This document shows positions 1 to 7,786 of a DNA stretch of 63,769 bases, in pieces. Location: positions 1 through 63,769 of the forward strand of contig NZ_JAHBAV010000016.1 of the NCBI RefSeq assembly GCF_018390595.1, in the 5' to 3' direction. The stretch's first letter is position 1. Every line of letters begins with the position of its first letter. The notes under the pieces were generated by a model. It made no database searches. It had not been told where the DNA came from and was given only the letters and a program-made list of their open reading frames with translations. Source of the stretch: Dietzia massiliensis. GTDB lineage: Bacteria > Actinomycetota > Actinomycetes > Mycobacteriales > Mycobacteriaceae. The position numbers were made by a program, and so were the translations under genes.

Positions 1-180
1 GTGCTACGGCGAGCGGGCGGGGGCCGACCGGCCGACCGGTGCCCGTTTCGCCCGTCGGATCCGGCCGCGGACCGGATGGAATGCGCCCGGCTCCGCGGAC
101 GACCCGACGTCGCCGGGGAGGACCGTCGTCCCGGCACACTCTCTCCGCCCGGCGCGCGCTGCGATCTCATCTCGGCTGAC

Positions 181-486
181 TCAGGCCAGCGTGGCGCGGT
201 TGAGCGTGCTCAGGGGCTCGTTGACGTCCGAGAAGGTCGCGCTCACCTCGGTGATCCCGAACCCGGCGAGACGCTCGGTGTGCATCGCGACATAGGCTTC
301 GGCGTTCTCGCGCGTGTCGAAGAGGTAGATCCCTCCGGACCGGCCGGCCGACTCGTCCTCGATCCACACCTTCCAGAGAAATCCCGGCTCGGTGTTGATC
401 GACTCCGCCAGCCCGCGAAACGCCTCCGCCATCTCCGCGCCCCAGGGGCCTCGCATCGGAAAGTTCACCTGTACCACTACAGCCAT
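181..486 (-). CDS. YdhR-type putative monooxygenase, 101 aa
   Basis: This small cytoplasmic protein has the single ferredoxin-like fold expected of the YdhR/antibiotic-biosynthesis monooxygenase superfamily. The N-terminus (AVVVQVNFPM), a central GFLWKVWIEDE and the GGIYLFDTRENAEAYVAMH stretch match what I know of YdhR proteins, and the length of about 100 aa is typical of that family. A GGGAGGG ribosome binding site lies just ahead of the ATG. It is the last gene of a minus-strand group that also holds mug, ytoQ, a kinase and a NUDIX gene, but the gaps of 36-60 nt leave cotranscription unproven. The substrate is unknown. Confidence 0.75.
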   Translation of the reverse strand: MAVVVQVNFPMRGPWGAEMAEAFRGLAESINTEPGFLWKVWIEDESAGRSGGIYLFDTRENAEAYVAMHTERLAGFGITEVSATFSDVNEPLSTLNRATLA

Positions 487-537
487 CGTCGCCCTCCCGG
501 TCCGTCTCGAGACACCAGGATACCGCTGGTGGACGGA

Positions 538-1224
538 TCAGCTTTCCGCTGGAGCGCCGCCATCCACTCGCCCCGGGTGCGGCGCGCGCGCCTGCACCGC
601 AGCCCACACCTGGCGCCAGTACTCGGCGAGCGAGTCGACGGTCTCGTGGGCGTTCAACCCACTGGGCTGCGGCACGACCCACAGCTCGACGTCCTCCGGC
701 CACCCGGGCAGTGTCGTGCCGTCCTGCCTTCCCGTGGTCGCACCGGGGCGGGAGAACGCGGCTCGGAACGCGGTGATCCCCACGATGGCCACGACGCCCG
801 GGCGGAGTGTGCCCGCGCGCTCCGCGAGACGCGCCCCGCCTTCCCGCAGCTCCTCGCGGGAGAGCTCGTCCGCCCGCGCCGTGGCGCGTCCGACGAGGTT
901 GGTGATCCCGATGCCGGCCGCGAGGAGTTTCTCCTCGTCCGCGTCGGAGAGTCCGGTCGTGGCGTCGACGAGGTCATCGGTGAGTCCGGCGCGATGGAGG
1001 GACGGCCAGAAACGGTTGCCGGGCCGCGCGAAGGGCGCGTTGACGGCCGCGGTCCACAGGCCGGGGTTGATGCCCACGATGAGGAGCCGCAACGCGCCGG
1101 GGTCGGCCGGCAGGACGTCGTCGACGCCGTCCTCCTGCAGGTCGGCGAAGGCGGCGAGATCCTGCTTCGTAGGTCGCCGACCCCGCAGCGGGGCTGGACG
1201 CCGGGGCCGGCCCCTCACGCCCAC
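538..1224 (-). CDS. mug: G/U mismatch-specific DNA glycosylase (Mug/TDG family)
   Basis: Mug excises uracil or thymine from G:U and G:T mismatches in double-stranded DNA and so starts base excision repair. The GINPG motif at residues 51-55 and the NAPFARPGNRFWP block just after it are the hallmark active-site segments of the Mug/TDG branch of uracil-DNA glycosylases, with the catalytic Asn in GINPG. At 228 aa it is longer than the E. coli enzyme; the excess is an Arg/Pro-rich N-terminus of about 20 residues. The assigned start is a GTG, and a start at an internal codon would give a more typical length. It lies 37 nt downstream of ytoQ. Confidence 0.8.
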   Translation of the reverse strand: MGVRGRPRRPAPLRGRRPTKQDLAAFADLQEDGVDDVLPADPGALRLLIVGINPGLWTAAVNAPFARPGNRFWPSLHRAGLTDDLVDATTGLSDADEEKLLAAGIGITNLVGRATARADELSREELREGGARLAERAGTLRPGVVAIVGITAFRAAFSRPGATTGRQDGTTLPGWPEDVELWVVPQPSGLNAHETVDSLAEYWRQVWAAVQARAPHPGRVDGGAPAES

Positions 1225-1261
1225 GGCGACCGCACCTCACCCGTCGTGGGCGCCGCCGGAC

Positions 1262-1702
1262 TCACGCCTCGAGCACGTAGCGCAGGATCTCCACCACCTG
1301 GTCCGTGGTCGTGCACCAGGCCTGGGCCCCCGCGTCGACCTCCTTGAGCGGGTGGACGATCTCCGCATCGTGGAGCGTCACGTAGGGCTTGCCCAGGGCC
1401 GCGCAGTAGCCGGCGTCGAAGGCGGCGTTCCACTGCTTGTACTTCTCCCCGAAGCGCACCACCACCAGGTCGCTCTGTTCGATCAACGTACGCGTACGAA
1501 TCGCGTTGACCTTCGCCGACTGGTGGTCTCGCCAGAAGGGGTTCTCGGTCCCGCAGAGGTGGTCGCCCGCGGCATCGCTCGCCGGGTGGTCGGTGACCGG
1601 CTCGGTGAAGGTGACATCGAGGCCTGCGGCCGTCGCGCCGCTCCGGATCTGGTCACGCCAGTCGGTGTGGATCTCGCCGGACAGGTACACGGTGAAACTC
1701 AT
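1262..1702 (-). CDS. ytoQ: YtoQ family protein, 146 aa
   Basis: The protein begins MSFTVYLSGEIHTDWR and carries a FTEPVTDH segment, a conserved CGTENPFWRDHQSAKVNAIR block and VVRFGEKYKQWNAAFDAGY. This is the nucleoside 2-deoxyribosyltransferase-like layout of the YtoQ family. Function is not established; the fold suggests binding of a nucleotide or deoxyribose (inference). The ATG at 1702 gives the family length of about 146 aa. The open frame continues upstream, but that extension is rich in Arg and Gly and overlaps the upstream kinase gene, so I reject it. Confidence 0.8.
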   Translation of the reverse strand: MSFTVYLSGEIHTDWRDQIRSGATAAGLDVTFTEPVTDHPASDAAGDHLCGTENPFWRDHQSAKVNAIRTRTLIEQSDLVVVRFGEKYKQWNAAFDAGYCAALGKPYVTLHDAEIVHPLKEVDAGAQAWCTTTDQVVEILRYVLEA

Positions 1703-1758
1703 GACCTCACCATCCATGAGTGCGGCGACCTCGGCAACTTCCCCGCGAGCCACGACTG

Positions 1759-2314
1759 TCATGCGCCGGGGCCGGACTTCCACGCCGCGATGACGCGGTC
1801 CACCTCGCGCGCCGTGCGCACCCGGTGGATCCGGAGGTGACCGTTCGCCGGGTCCCTCATGGCCGCCTCGTAACGATCCCTGGTCCGGGGATAGAGCGCC
1901 CACGCGAGCCAGAGAAGCGACTCCTCTCCTCGCCAGAACATCAGCGACGACCAGCGCTCGCGGTTCCCGTTCCACAGCTCCTGCCCGGTCGCGACACGGC
2001 GGATCGTCCTGGTCAGCGCGCGCCACACCGCGACCGGGCGGGGCGGGCTCACCCAGACGACGGTGTCCGCACGATCCCACACGAGCGTGCCGATCTTGGA
2101 CCGGTAGTTTCCGTCCACCACCCAGGCGTCCGGGCGGATGGCCTCACGCACCCTCTCCTGCATCTCCCCCGCAGTCGCGGCCGTCCAGTCAGGCCCCCAG
2201 TGCAACGCGTCGAGCTCGATGTGGGGAACACCCAGCTCGCCTGCGATCCGCCTCGCCGTCGTCGTCTTACCCGAACCGGAACTCCACCACCAGCACGCGA
2301 CGCACCACCGTCAC
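1759..2314 (-). pseudogene. FlaR/AAA-type P-loop kinase-like protein, frameshifted in the P-loop
   Basis: The gene encodes a small P-loop NTPase of the adenylate kinase-like 'topology modulation' (FlaR) group. A GTG at 2314 overlaps the NUDIX stop by four bases (GTGA) and starts VTVVRRVLVV. The frame then breaks near 2284, and the sequence resumes in another frame as SSGSGKTTTARRIAGELG, followed by HIELDALHWGPDW and a normal C-terminus (to EVDRVIAAWKSGPGA). Joined, the product would be about 185 aa, normal for the family. The family consensus VLVVGSSGSGKTT implies two missing bases, or one extra, between codons for VV and SS. As read, no P-loop protein is made. Either the break is real or it is a sequencing error at a G-rich run. 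Confidence 0.7.
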
Positions 2315-2796
2315 CACCGCCGGCGTCCGGCGGTGACGGCGAGTTCGCCGACACGCGCGCCGAACCCCGCGCACAGGACATGAGCCCGCTCCACCGGGAT
2401 CCAGAAGCACGTCCATTCCTGACGCTCGCCGCCGCCCGACGGCCTCGGCTCGCCGGCCGGCCAACGCTCGGGGAACGTCAGGTCCTCGGGCTCGAGGTGG
2501 AAGAAGTGCCGTTCGTGGATCTCGGGCTTCGACGGCCGCATGTCGTAGCGCTCCGTGCCGAGCGAACGGACGACGCGAGCACGGATCCCGGTCTCCTCGG
2601 CGACCTCACGGACAGCCGCCTCCTCGGGGGACTCCCCGTGCTCGATCATCCCGGCGGGCACCTGGACGCCAACCTCGACGAGCGGGAACCCGTCATGCGT
2701 GAACACCAGCAACCGCCCCTCGTGGACGACGTACCCGACGACCTTCCGCACTATCCTCGGCGCGGACGCAGCACTCGTCACGGGATCTCGGGGCAC
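2311..2796 (-). CDS. NUDIX hydrolase
   Basis: NUDIX proteins hydrolyse nucleoside diphosphates linked to other moieties. The box GX5EX7REUXEEXGU is complete as GMIEHGESPEEAAVREVAEETGI (start at about residue 49), with the metal-binding REVAEE helix intact. The N-terminal IVRKVVGYVVHEGRLLVF strand and the VQVPAGMIE segment are typical of single-domain members, and 161 aa is normal. The stop overlaps the start of the downstream P-loop kinase by four bases, which implies translational coupling of two nucleotide-handling enzymes. Substrate is not predictable from the sequence. Confidence 0.85.
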   Translation of the reverse strand: MPRDPVTSAASAPRIVRKVVGYVVHEGRLLVFTHDGFPLVEVGVQVPAGMIEHGESPEEAAVREVAEETGIRARVVRSLGTERYDMRPSKPEIHERHFFHLEPEDLTFPERWPAGEPRPSGGGERQEWTCFWIPVERAHVLCAGFGARVGELAVTAGRRRW

Positions 2797-2930
2797 TCGA
2801 TGACGTCGATCGATGTCCCGGGGGCGAGGAATGTGGTCACGCGGGAAGCGTAGCCGCGGGGTGAATGTTGCGGCGCAGCCTGCACGACTCCCCGGGCACG
2901 ACGGTCGACCCGGGAAAGCCGTGATGCCCG

Positions 2931-3455
2931 CTACCCGATCAGGTACGCGAAGCCCCGGCCGGACTCTACGAGTCCGCGGAGAAATCGTCTCGTCCGGTTC
3001 ACGTAGTGGTCCACGTACTCCGCTTCCGACTCGTTGCCCGGCTCATCTCCGTCACGCGGGGGCAGACAGGGAACGAAGTCCGCACGGGTGAGTGTGTCCG
3101 GATCATCGGCGATCGGGGCGACGTCCTCTGGCGGGATCGCCCGAACCCACGGCAGCCACCCTTCCCAGTTCGCGAGCGGCGTCACGTCGCCCTCGAACAT
3201 GCGATACGCCGGGCGGGGCTCGTCAGTCGGATCAGACGGTGACGTCATCAACTGCAGATTTCTCCACGCCTTGTCCAGGTAGAGCATGTCCTCCTCCCGA
3301 GGGCCCTGTCGAAAGTCGGTCGCGGCGACCGTGGACCCGGGCGGAAAACCCCAGGCATCCGCCAAGGGGTCGGCGCTGATGTAGGCGCGCGGGTCGGCGA
3401 GCACGGCCTGGGTGGCGTCGGCGTCGAAGGCATATGCGTAGTAACGGATTCCCAT
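2931..3455 (-). CDS. DUF1877 (YfbM-like) protein, 174 aa
   Basis: The start MGIRYYAYAFDAD, the LYLDKAWRNLQLM block (around residue 57) and the C-terminal DHYVNRTRRFLRGLVESGRGFAYLI segment fit the DUF1877/YfbM family. These proteins have no known enzymatic activity; I see no signal peptide, membrane segment or catalytic motif. The gene stands alone between a NUDIX gene and a lysR gene, with 134 nt upstream to the NUDIX start and about 160 nt to the LysR stop. Family assignment is moderate; function unknown. Confidence 0.65.
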   Translation of the reverse strand: MGIRYYAYAFDADATQAVLADPRAYISADPLADAWGFPPGSTVAATDFRQGPREEDMLYLDKAWRNLQLMTSPSDPTDEPRPAYRMFEGDVTPLANWEGWLPWVRAIPPEDVAPIADDPDTLTRADFVPCLPPRDGDEPGNESEAEYVDHYVNRTRRFLRGLVESGRGFAYLIG

Positions 3456-3613
3456 GAGCCCAGCATCGCGGAGAGCGACGTGCTGAGAAGCTCGTGCGCG
3501 GCCACCTGTGGATGAAGGATCCGGCTTCGGCTCGCCTGTGGAGAACCAGCGGGCCGGTCACGCGGTGGTGTAGGCGACGAGCGCTGAACAGTAAGCCGAG
3601 ACTCCGACCCGCG

Positions 3614-4567
3614 TCACGGCGAGTCGAGTAGGTCGATTCCGTAGTCCGCGACGACGGCCCGTACCTCGGCCAGGTAGCGCAGCGCCTGCTCGGTGAGCGG
3701 AATGCCGGAGTGGCTGATCCAGCCGATCTCGATGCTCTCGTCCACGTCGAGCGGGATCGCCACGATCTCCGGGTCGAGGTCGTCACTGATGATGCCGGTC
3801 GAGATGGTGTACCCGTCGAGTCCGATCATCAGATTGAAGATGGTCGCGCGGTCGGCGACCCGGATCTCCCGCTTGCTCGACAGGGTGGAGAGGATCTCTT
3901 CGGCGAAGTAGAACGAGTTGTTCGCCCCCTGGTCGAACGTGAGCCGGGGCAGGTCGGTCAGGTCACCGAGCGTGACCCGCTCGCGGGCGGCCAACGGGTT
4001 CTTCCTCGAGATAAAGATGTGCGGGACCGCCGCGAAGAGCGGGTGGAAGACGAGACCGGAATCGCGCAGGAGTTTGTCGATGACCTTCCGGTTGAAGTCG
4101 TTGCGGTACAGGATGCCCACCTCGCTCCGGAGCGTCCGGACGTCCTCGATGATTTCCCAGGTCCGGGTCTCGCGAAGAGAGAACTCGTACTGCTCCACGT
4201 CAGCGGACCGCACCATCCTGATGAACGCCTCGACCACGAAGGAATAGTGCTGCGCGGAGACCCCGAGCAGTCGGCGGGACGGTGGCTGGCCGAGATACCG
4301 CTGCTCGAGCAGGGACATCTGCTCGACGACCTGTCTGGCGTAGCCGAGGAACTCCGCACCCTCCTCGGTCAGCGTCACACCCCGGGCGGACCGCGAGAGC
4401 AGCGTGCGCCCGACCCTGGACTCGAGGTCCTTCATCGCGGCGGACATGGTCGGCTGGGCGACGTAGAGGAGCTCCGCCGCGCCCGTGATCGACCCCTCCG
4501 CCGCGACCTCGATGAAGTACTCCAACTGTTGCAGCGTGATGCCCCTGGATGCCCTGCCCATATGCAC
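3614..4567 (-). CDS. LysR-family regulator next to the methionine synthase pair
   Basis: A winged helix-turn-helix occupies residues 11-70 (LQQLEYFIEVAAEGSITGAA, QPTMSAAMKDLE, GVTLTEEG), followed by a periplasmic-binding-like effector domain to residue 317. The length is standard for LysR regulators. It is divergent from the mesX-mesD-like pair with 113 nt between starts, the classical arrangement for a LysR protein controlling its neighbour, so methionine or a sulfur metabolite is a plausible effector (inference). The start could also be the ATG two codons downstream (MGRASRG). Confidence 0.85.
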   Translation of the reverse strand: MHMGRASRGITLQQLEYFIEVAAEGSITGAAELLYVAQPTMSAAMKDLESRVGRTLLSRSARGVTLTEEGAEFLGYARQVVEQMSLLEQRYLGQPPSRRLLGVSAQHYSFVVEAFIRMVRSADVEQYEFSLRETRTWEIIEDVRTLRSEVGILYRNDFNRKVIDKLLRDSGLVFHPLFAAVPHIFISRKNPLAARERVTLGDLTDLPRLTFDQGANNSFYFAEEILSTLSSKREIRVADRATIFNLMIGLDGYTISTGIISDDLDPEIVAIPLDVDESIEIGWISHSGIPLTEQALRYLAEVRAVVADYGIDLLDSP

Positions 4568-4680
4568 AGACTATAGAGACGCATAGCAAACGGTAGTTAC
4601 CCGATGCCTGAACTGGGGCTGCAGGATGAGGGCACAGATTTTCCGCAAGGCCGAGCCCGGCCGATCGAGACCCGCATTGG
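4568..4680. promoter_or_regulatory. Divergent lysR/mesX promoter region
   Basis: These 113 nt separate the divergent LysR and MesX starts and must hold both promoters. CTAT-N8-ATAG at 4571-4586 is a short inverted repeat of the kind LysR proteins bind, but its arms are only 4 nt, so the assignment is weak. I see no riboswitch-like structure, although SAM or cobalamin riboswitches are common ahead of methionine synthase genes in actinobacteria. Confidence 0.35.
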
Positions 4681-5679
4681 ATGTACATGTCGGACGACTT
4701 CGCGTTCAGCATCACCACCACCCGCTTCGACGAGGACTACTCACCGTCGGAGAATTCCCGCACCACCACGAACTTCGCCAACCTGGCACGGGGCGAGCAC
4801 CGCCGGCAGAACCTCCGCCGCGCCCTCGCCATGATCGACGACCGGTTCAACGGACTCGCCGGCCGGCACGACCCGAGCCGGGACCGCTACACCGTCGAGC
4901 TGGAGATCGTGTCCGCGGATCTGCAGTTCACCTCGGCAGGCGAGAGCCAGCGGTTCCCGCTGATCGAGGTCCTGGACGTCCAGATCCTCGACCGGGACAC
5001 CGGTGAGCGTCACCCGGGCATCGTGGGGAACAACTTCTCGTCCTACGTCCGGGACTACGACTTCAGCGTTCTCCTGCCGGCGGCCAACGAGAACACCGCT
5101 GAGTTCACCGTGCCCGACGACTTCGGCGACCTGCACGGCAGACTCTTTCAGCGCTTCGTCGCCTCGGAGGCGTACCGGGAGCGCTTCTCCGCGGAGCCGG
5201 TTATCTGCATCAGCGTGTCGACGAGCCGGACCTACCGCCGGACCGGACACCACCATCGCGTCCTCGGTACCGAGTACCAGCAGGACGACTTCTCGCTGAC
5301 CGACGAGTACTTCGCCCGGATGGGGCTGGAGGTCCGGTACTTCATGCCACCGGGCGGCGTCGCGCCGCTCGCGTTCTACTTCCGCGGTGACCTGCTCCAC
5401 GACTACACGGACCTGCAGCTCATCGGCACCATCAGCGTGATGGAGACCTTCCAGAAGATCTACCGTCCGGAGATCTACAACGCTCAGTCCCCCGCCGCGG
5501 ACGTCTACCGCCCCACTCTGGATCACGGCGACTTCTCACCCACCCCGATCGTGTACGACCGCGAGGAGCGCAACCGGCTCGGCAAGGCGCAGGGCAGGTT
5601 CACGGAGGAAGCCCTCATGAAGCCGCACCGAGCACAGCTCGAACAGTGGGCCGCCCGCTACCCGGTGCTCGTCGGATGA
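4681..5679 (+). CDS. mesX: DUF1852 protein, MesX-like partner of a core methionine synthase
   Basis: The 332-aa protein matches the DUF1852 family as I know it: an N-terminal FAFSITTTRFDEDY, NFANLARGEHRRQNLRRALAMI, and a long beta-rich middle ending in TFQKIYRPEIYNAQSPAADVYRP. DUF1852 genes occur almost only next to a short MetE-like gene, as here, 20 nt upstream of it. From published work on folate-independent methionine synthases that I recall, DUF1852 was named MesX and shown to be needed, with oxygen, for MesD activity. It has no signal peptide or known cofactor motif. The ATG at 4681 or the one at 4687 (MSDDF) could be the start. Confidence 0.8.
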   Translation: MYMSDDFAFSITTTRFDEDYSPSENSRTTTNFANLARGEHRRQNLRRALAMIDDRFNGLAGRHDPSRDRYTVELEIVSADLQFTSAGESQRFPLIEVLDVQILDRDTGERHPGIVGNNFSSYVRDYDFSVLLPAANENTAEFTVPDDFGDLHGRLFQRFVASEAYRERFSAEPVICISVSTSRTYRRTGHHHRVLGTEYQQDDFSLTDEYFARMGLEVRYFMPPGGVAPLAFYFRGDLLHDYTDLQLIGTISVMETFQKIYRPEIYNAQSPAADVYRPTLDHGDFSPTPIVYDREERNRLGKAQGRFTEEALMKPHRAQLEQWAARYPVLVG

Positions 5680-5699
5680 GCACCAGAGGAGAGTCGATC

Positions 5700-6737
5700 A
5701 TGTCCCCGATCCTGCCCACCACCACCGTCGGCAGCCTGCCCAAGCCGTCGTGGCTAGCACAGCCGGAGACCCTCTGGTCGCCCTGGAGGTTGGAGGGCCC
5801 CGAGCTGGCCGAAGGTAAGCAGGACGCGCTGCGTATCGCCGTGAAGGAGCAGAGCGATCGCGGCATCGACATCGTCAGCGACGGCGAACAGACCCGGCAA
5901 CACTTCGTGACGACCTTCATCGAACATCTCGACGGGGTCGACTTCGAGCAGCGCGAGACCGTGCGCATCCGGAACCGCTACGACGCCAGCGTGCCCACCG
6001 TGGTGGGCGCCGTCAGCCGCGAGAAGCCGGTCTTCGTGGACGACGCGACGTTCCTGCGGCAGCAGACCGACAAGCCCATCAAGTGGGCTCTCCCCGGGCC
6101 CATGACGATGATCGACACGCTGTACGACCGCCACTACTCCAGCCGCGAGGCGCTGGCGTGGGAGTTCGCGGCGATCCTCAACCAGGAGGCGCGAGACCTG
6201 GAGGCCGCGGGGGTCGACATCATCCAGTTCGACGAGCCCGCCTTCAACGTCTACTTCGACGAGCTCAAGGACTGGGGCGTGGCGGCCCTGGAACGCGCGG
6301 TCGAAGGCCTGCGCGCCGAGACCGCCGTCCACATCTGCTACGGCTACGGGATCAAGGCAAACACCGACTGGAAGGCGTCGCTCGGCTCGGAGTGGCGGCA
6401 CTACGAGGAGTCGTTCCCCCTCCTGCAGCAGTCCGGTATCGACATCATCTCGCTGGAGTCCCATAACTCCCGCGTCCCGATCGACCTGGTCGGGCTACTG
6501 CGCGGCAAGAAGGTCATGCTCGGGGCGATCGACGTGGCCAGCGAGAAGGTCGAGACTCCTGAGGAGGTCGCGGACACGCTCCGCAGCGCGCTCGAGTTCG
6601 TGGACGCGGACAAGCTCCTGCCGAGCACCAATTGCGGCATGGCGCCCTTGTCGCGGGACGTCGCACTCGCGAAGCTCAGCGCACTCAGCGCTGGAACACG
6701 CCTCGTCCGCGAGGAGCTCGTCACCTCTCACGCCTGA
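5700..6737 (+). CDS. mesD: MesD-type core methionine synthase (MetE catalytic domain only)
   Basis: This 345-aa protein corresponds to the C-terminal catalytic half of cobalamin-independent MetE; it lacks the N-terminal half that binds polyglutamyl folate. The zinc ligands are visible as the His and Cys of VHICYGYG (about residue 220), the Glu of ISLESHNSR and the Cys of PSTNCGMAP; homocysteine would be activated on this zinc. Without the folate domain the methyl donor is probably not 5-methyl-THF (family knowledge). The start MSPILPTTTVGSLP is chosen over upstream codons because TTTVGSLPKP is the conserved N-terminus of core enzymes and an AGAGGAG site precedes it. It forms an operon with mesX. 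Confidence 0.82.
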   Translation: MSPILPTTTVGSLPKPSWLAQPETLWSPWRLEGPELAEGKQDALRIAVKEQSDRGIDIVSDGEQTRQHFVTTFIEHLDGVDFEQRETVRIRNRYDASVPTVVGAVSREKPVFVDDATFLRQQTDKPIKWALPGPMTMIDTLYDRHYSSREALAWEFAAILNQEARDLEAAGVDIIQFDEPAFNVYFDELKDWGVAALERAVEGLRAETAVHICYGYGIKANTDWKASLGSEWRHYEESFPLLQQSGIDIISLESHNSRVPIDLVGLLRGKKVMLGAIDVASEKVETPEEVADTLRSALEFVDADKLLPSTNCGMAPLSRDVALAKLSALSAGTRLVREELVTSHA

Positions 6738-6834
6738 CGGATCGGGCCGGGTCTGCGAGCGCCGGCCCCGCCCTGCATGCGATGCCCGCGACCGCCCCGA
6801 TCCCGGACCACCAACGACCGCCGCGGCACACCGG

Positions 6835-7161
6835 TCAGCGCTCCGCCCGATCGTCGGAGAGGTCGAGGCCGCCGAAGTAGTGCGCGAGGACGAACGCCAT
6901 GGCGACGCCGCCGGTGGCTGCAGCGGCCCTGTCCCTCGGTGACTCCACGCGACGCGCCAGCGCGCCACCCGCCGCGAGATTGAGTAGGCCCCAGGCCACG
7001 TTGTGCAGTGGCGGGGACAACCCGACGCCCGGGTGCGTGGCGAAGGGCGTCGGGAACCGCTCGCCGGTCAGTCCCTTGACCGTGTGCGGCACGGCGTTGG
7101 TGAGCAGCGCGCCGCACAGGCCCGCAGCGATCACACCGGTCACCTCGCGTAGAACAGTCAC
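6835..7161 (-). CDS. Small membrane protein, about 108 aa
   Basis: From the GTG at 7161 the frame encodes VTVLREVTGVIAAGLCGALL, TNAVPHTVKGLTGERFPTPF, LHNVAWGLLNLAAGGALA and GGVAMAFVLAHYFGGLDL. It has three hydrophobic stretches suited to membrane helices. Similar small unnamed membrane proteins with a PHTVKGLTG-like motif occur in actinobacteria; I cannot name a function. The open frame continues upstream of the GTG, but that part is Arg-rich and low in hydrophobicity, so I use the GTG. It is convergent with mesD, leaving about 97 nt between the stops. Confidence 0.6.
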   Translation of the reverse strand: MTVLREVTGVIAAGLCGALLTNAVPHTVKGLTGERFPTPFATHPGVGLSPPLHNVAWGLLNLAAGGALARRVESPRDRAAAATGGVAMAFVLAHYFGGLDLSDDRAER

Positions 7162-7249
7162 TGGCTCCCCTATCGGTCGGCGCGACCGGCTCCGCCCTCC
7201 CTGGCGGCGCTCTACCGCGTGCGCTGCCACCCGCTGTACGGGCCGGCCT

Positions 7250-7786
7250 TCACGAGTCTGACAGAGGTCCCCGGACGCCGTACCGGGCAACCACGAAGTC
7301 GCGGTTGCGCTCGCACCCCTTCAGCTCGAGGTCGAACGCGCCACCGAACAGCGGCTTGCCCGACCCGAGCGTCACCGGCGCGATCGAGACCACCACCTCG
7401 TCGAGCATCCCCGCCCCGGCGAACTCGGCTGCCAGCCCGCCGCCACCCATCACCCACACATCGCGACCACCGGCCGCGGACTCCAGCGACTCGCGGTGAT
7501 CAGACGGGGCGCCCGCGACAAAGGAGACGTGGTCGTTCACCGCCTCCAGCTCCCGGTGGGTGAACACGAAGGTGCGGATTTCGGGCAACCAGTCACGGTC
7601 GTGTTCGAGCACCCACGCGTACGTGGACGCCCCCATGACCTGCGCCCCCACCTCCGTGAGGAACGCGTCGGTGCTGCCCGGCCCGTTCTCGTCGATGTCC
7701 TGCTTGAACAGCCAGGCCAGCGAGTGGTCGTCGTCCGCGAGGAATCCGTCGAGGGTCGTGGCGGTGTAGTAGCGGTAGCGGGTCAT
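7250..7786 (-). CDS. Dihydrofolate reductase-like (RibD C-terminal) protein
   Basis: The fold is that of the DHFR/RibD reductase superfamily: YRYYTATTLDGFLADDDHSLAWL at the N-terminus, VMGASTYAWVL, VWVMGGGGLAAEFAGAGMLDEVVVSIAPVTLG and a final PLFGG block. The GGGG loop would bind NADPH. This YwjB-like group is distinct from true folate DHFR and its substrate is unknown. The ATG at 7786 overlaps the stop of the upstream AraC-type regulator by four bases (ATGA) and has a GGAGG site inside that gene, so the two proteins are probably made together. Confidence 0.82.
   Translation of the reverse strand: MTRYRYYTATTLDGFLADDDHSLAWLFKQDIDENGPGSTDAFLTEVGAQVMGASTYAWVLEHDRDWLPEIRTFVFTHRELEAVNDHVSFVAGAPSDHRESLESAAGGRDVWVMGGGGLAAEFAGAGMLDEVVVSIAPVTLGSGKPLFGGAFDLELKGCERNRDFVVARYGVRGPLSDS

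Noticed and set aside
1..1840. Long plus-strand open frames over the mug/ytoQ region
   Set aside because: Arg-, Pro- and Gly-rich products that match nothing; they are the reverse side of conserved minus-strand genes in high-GC DNA.
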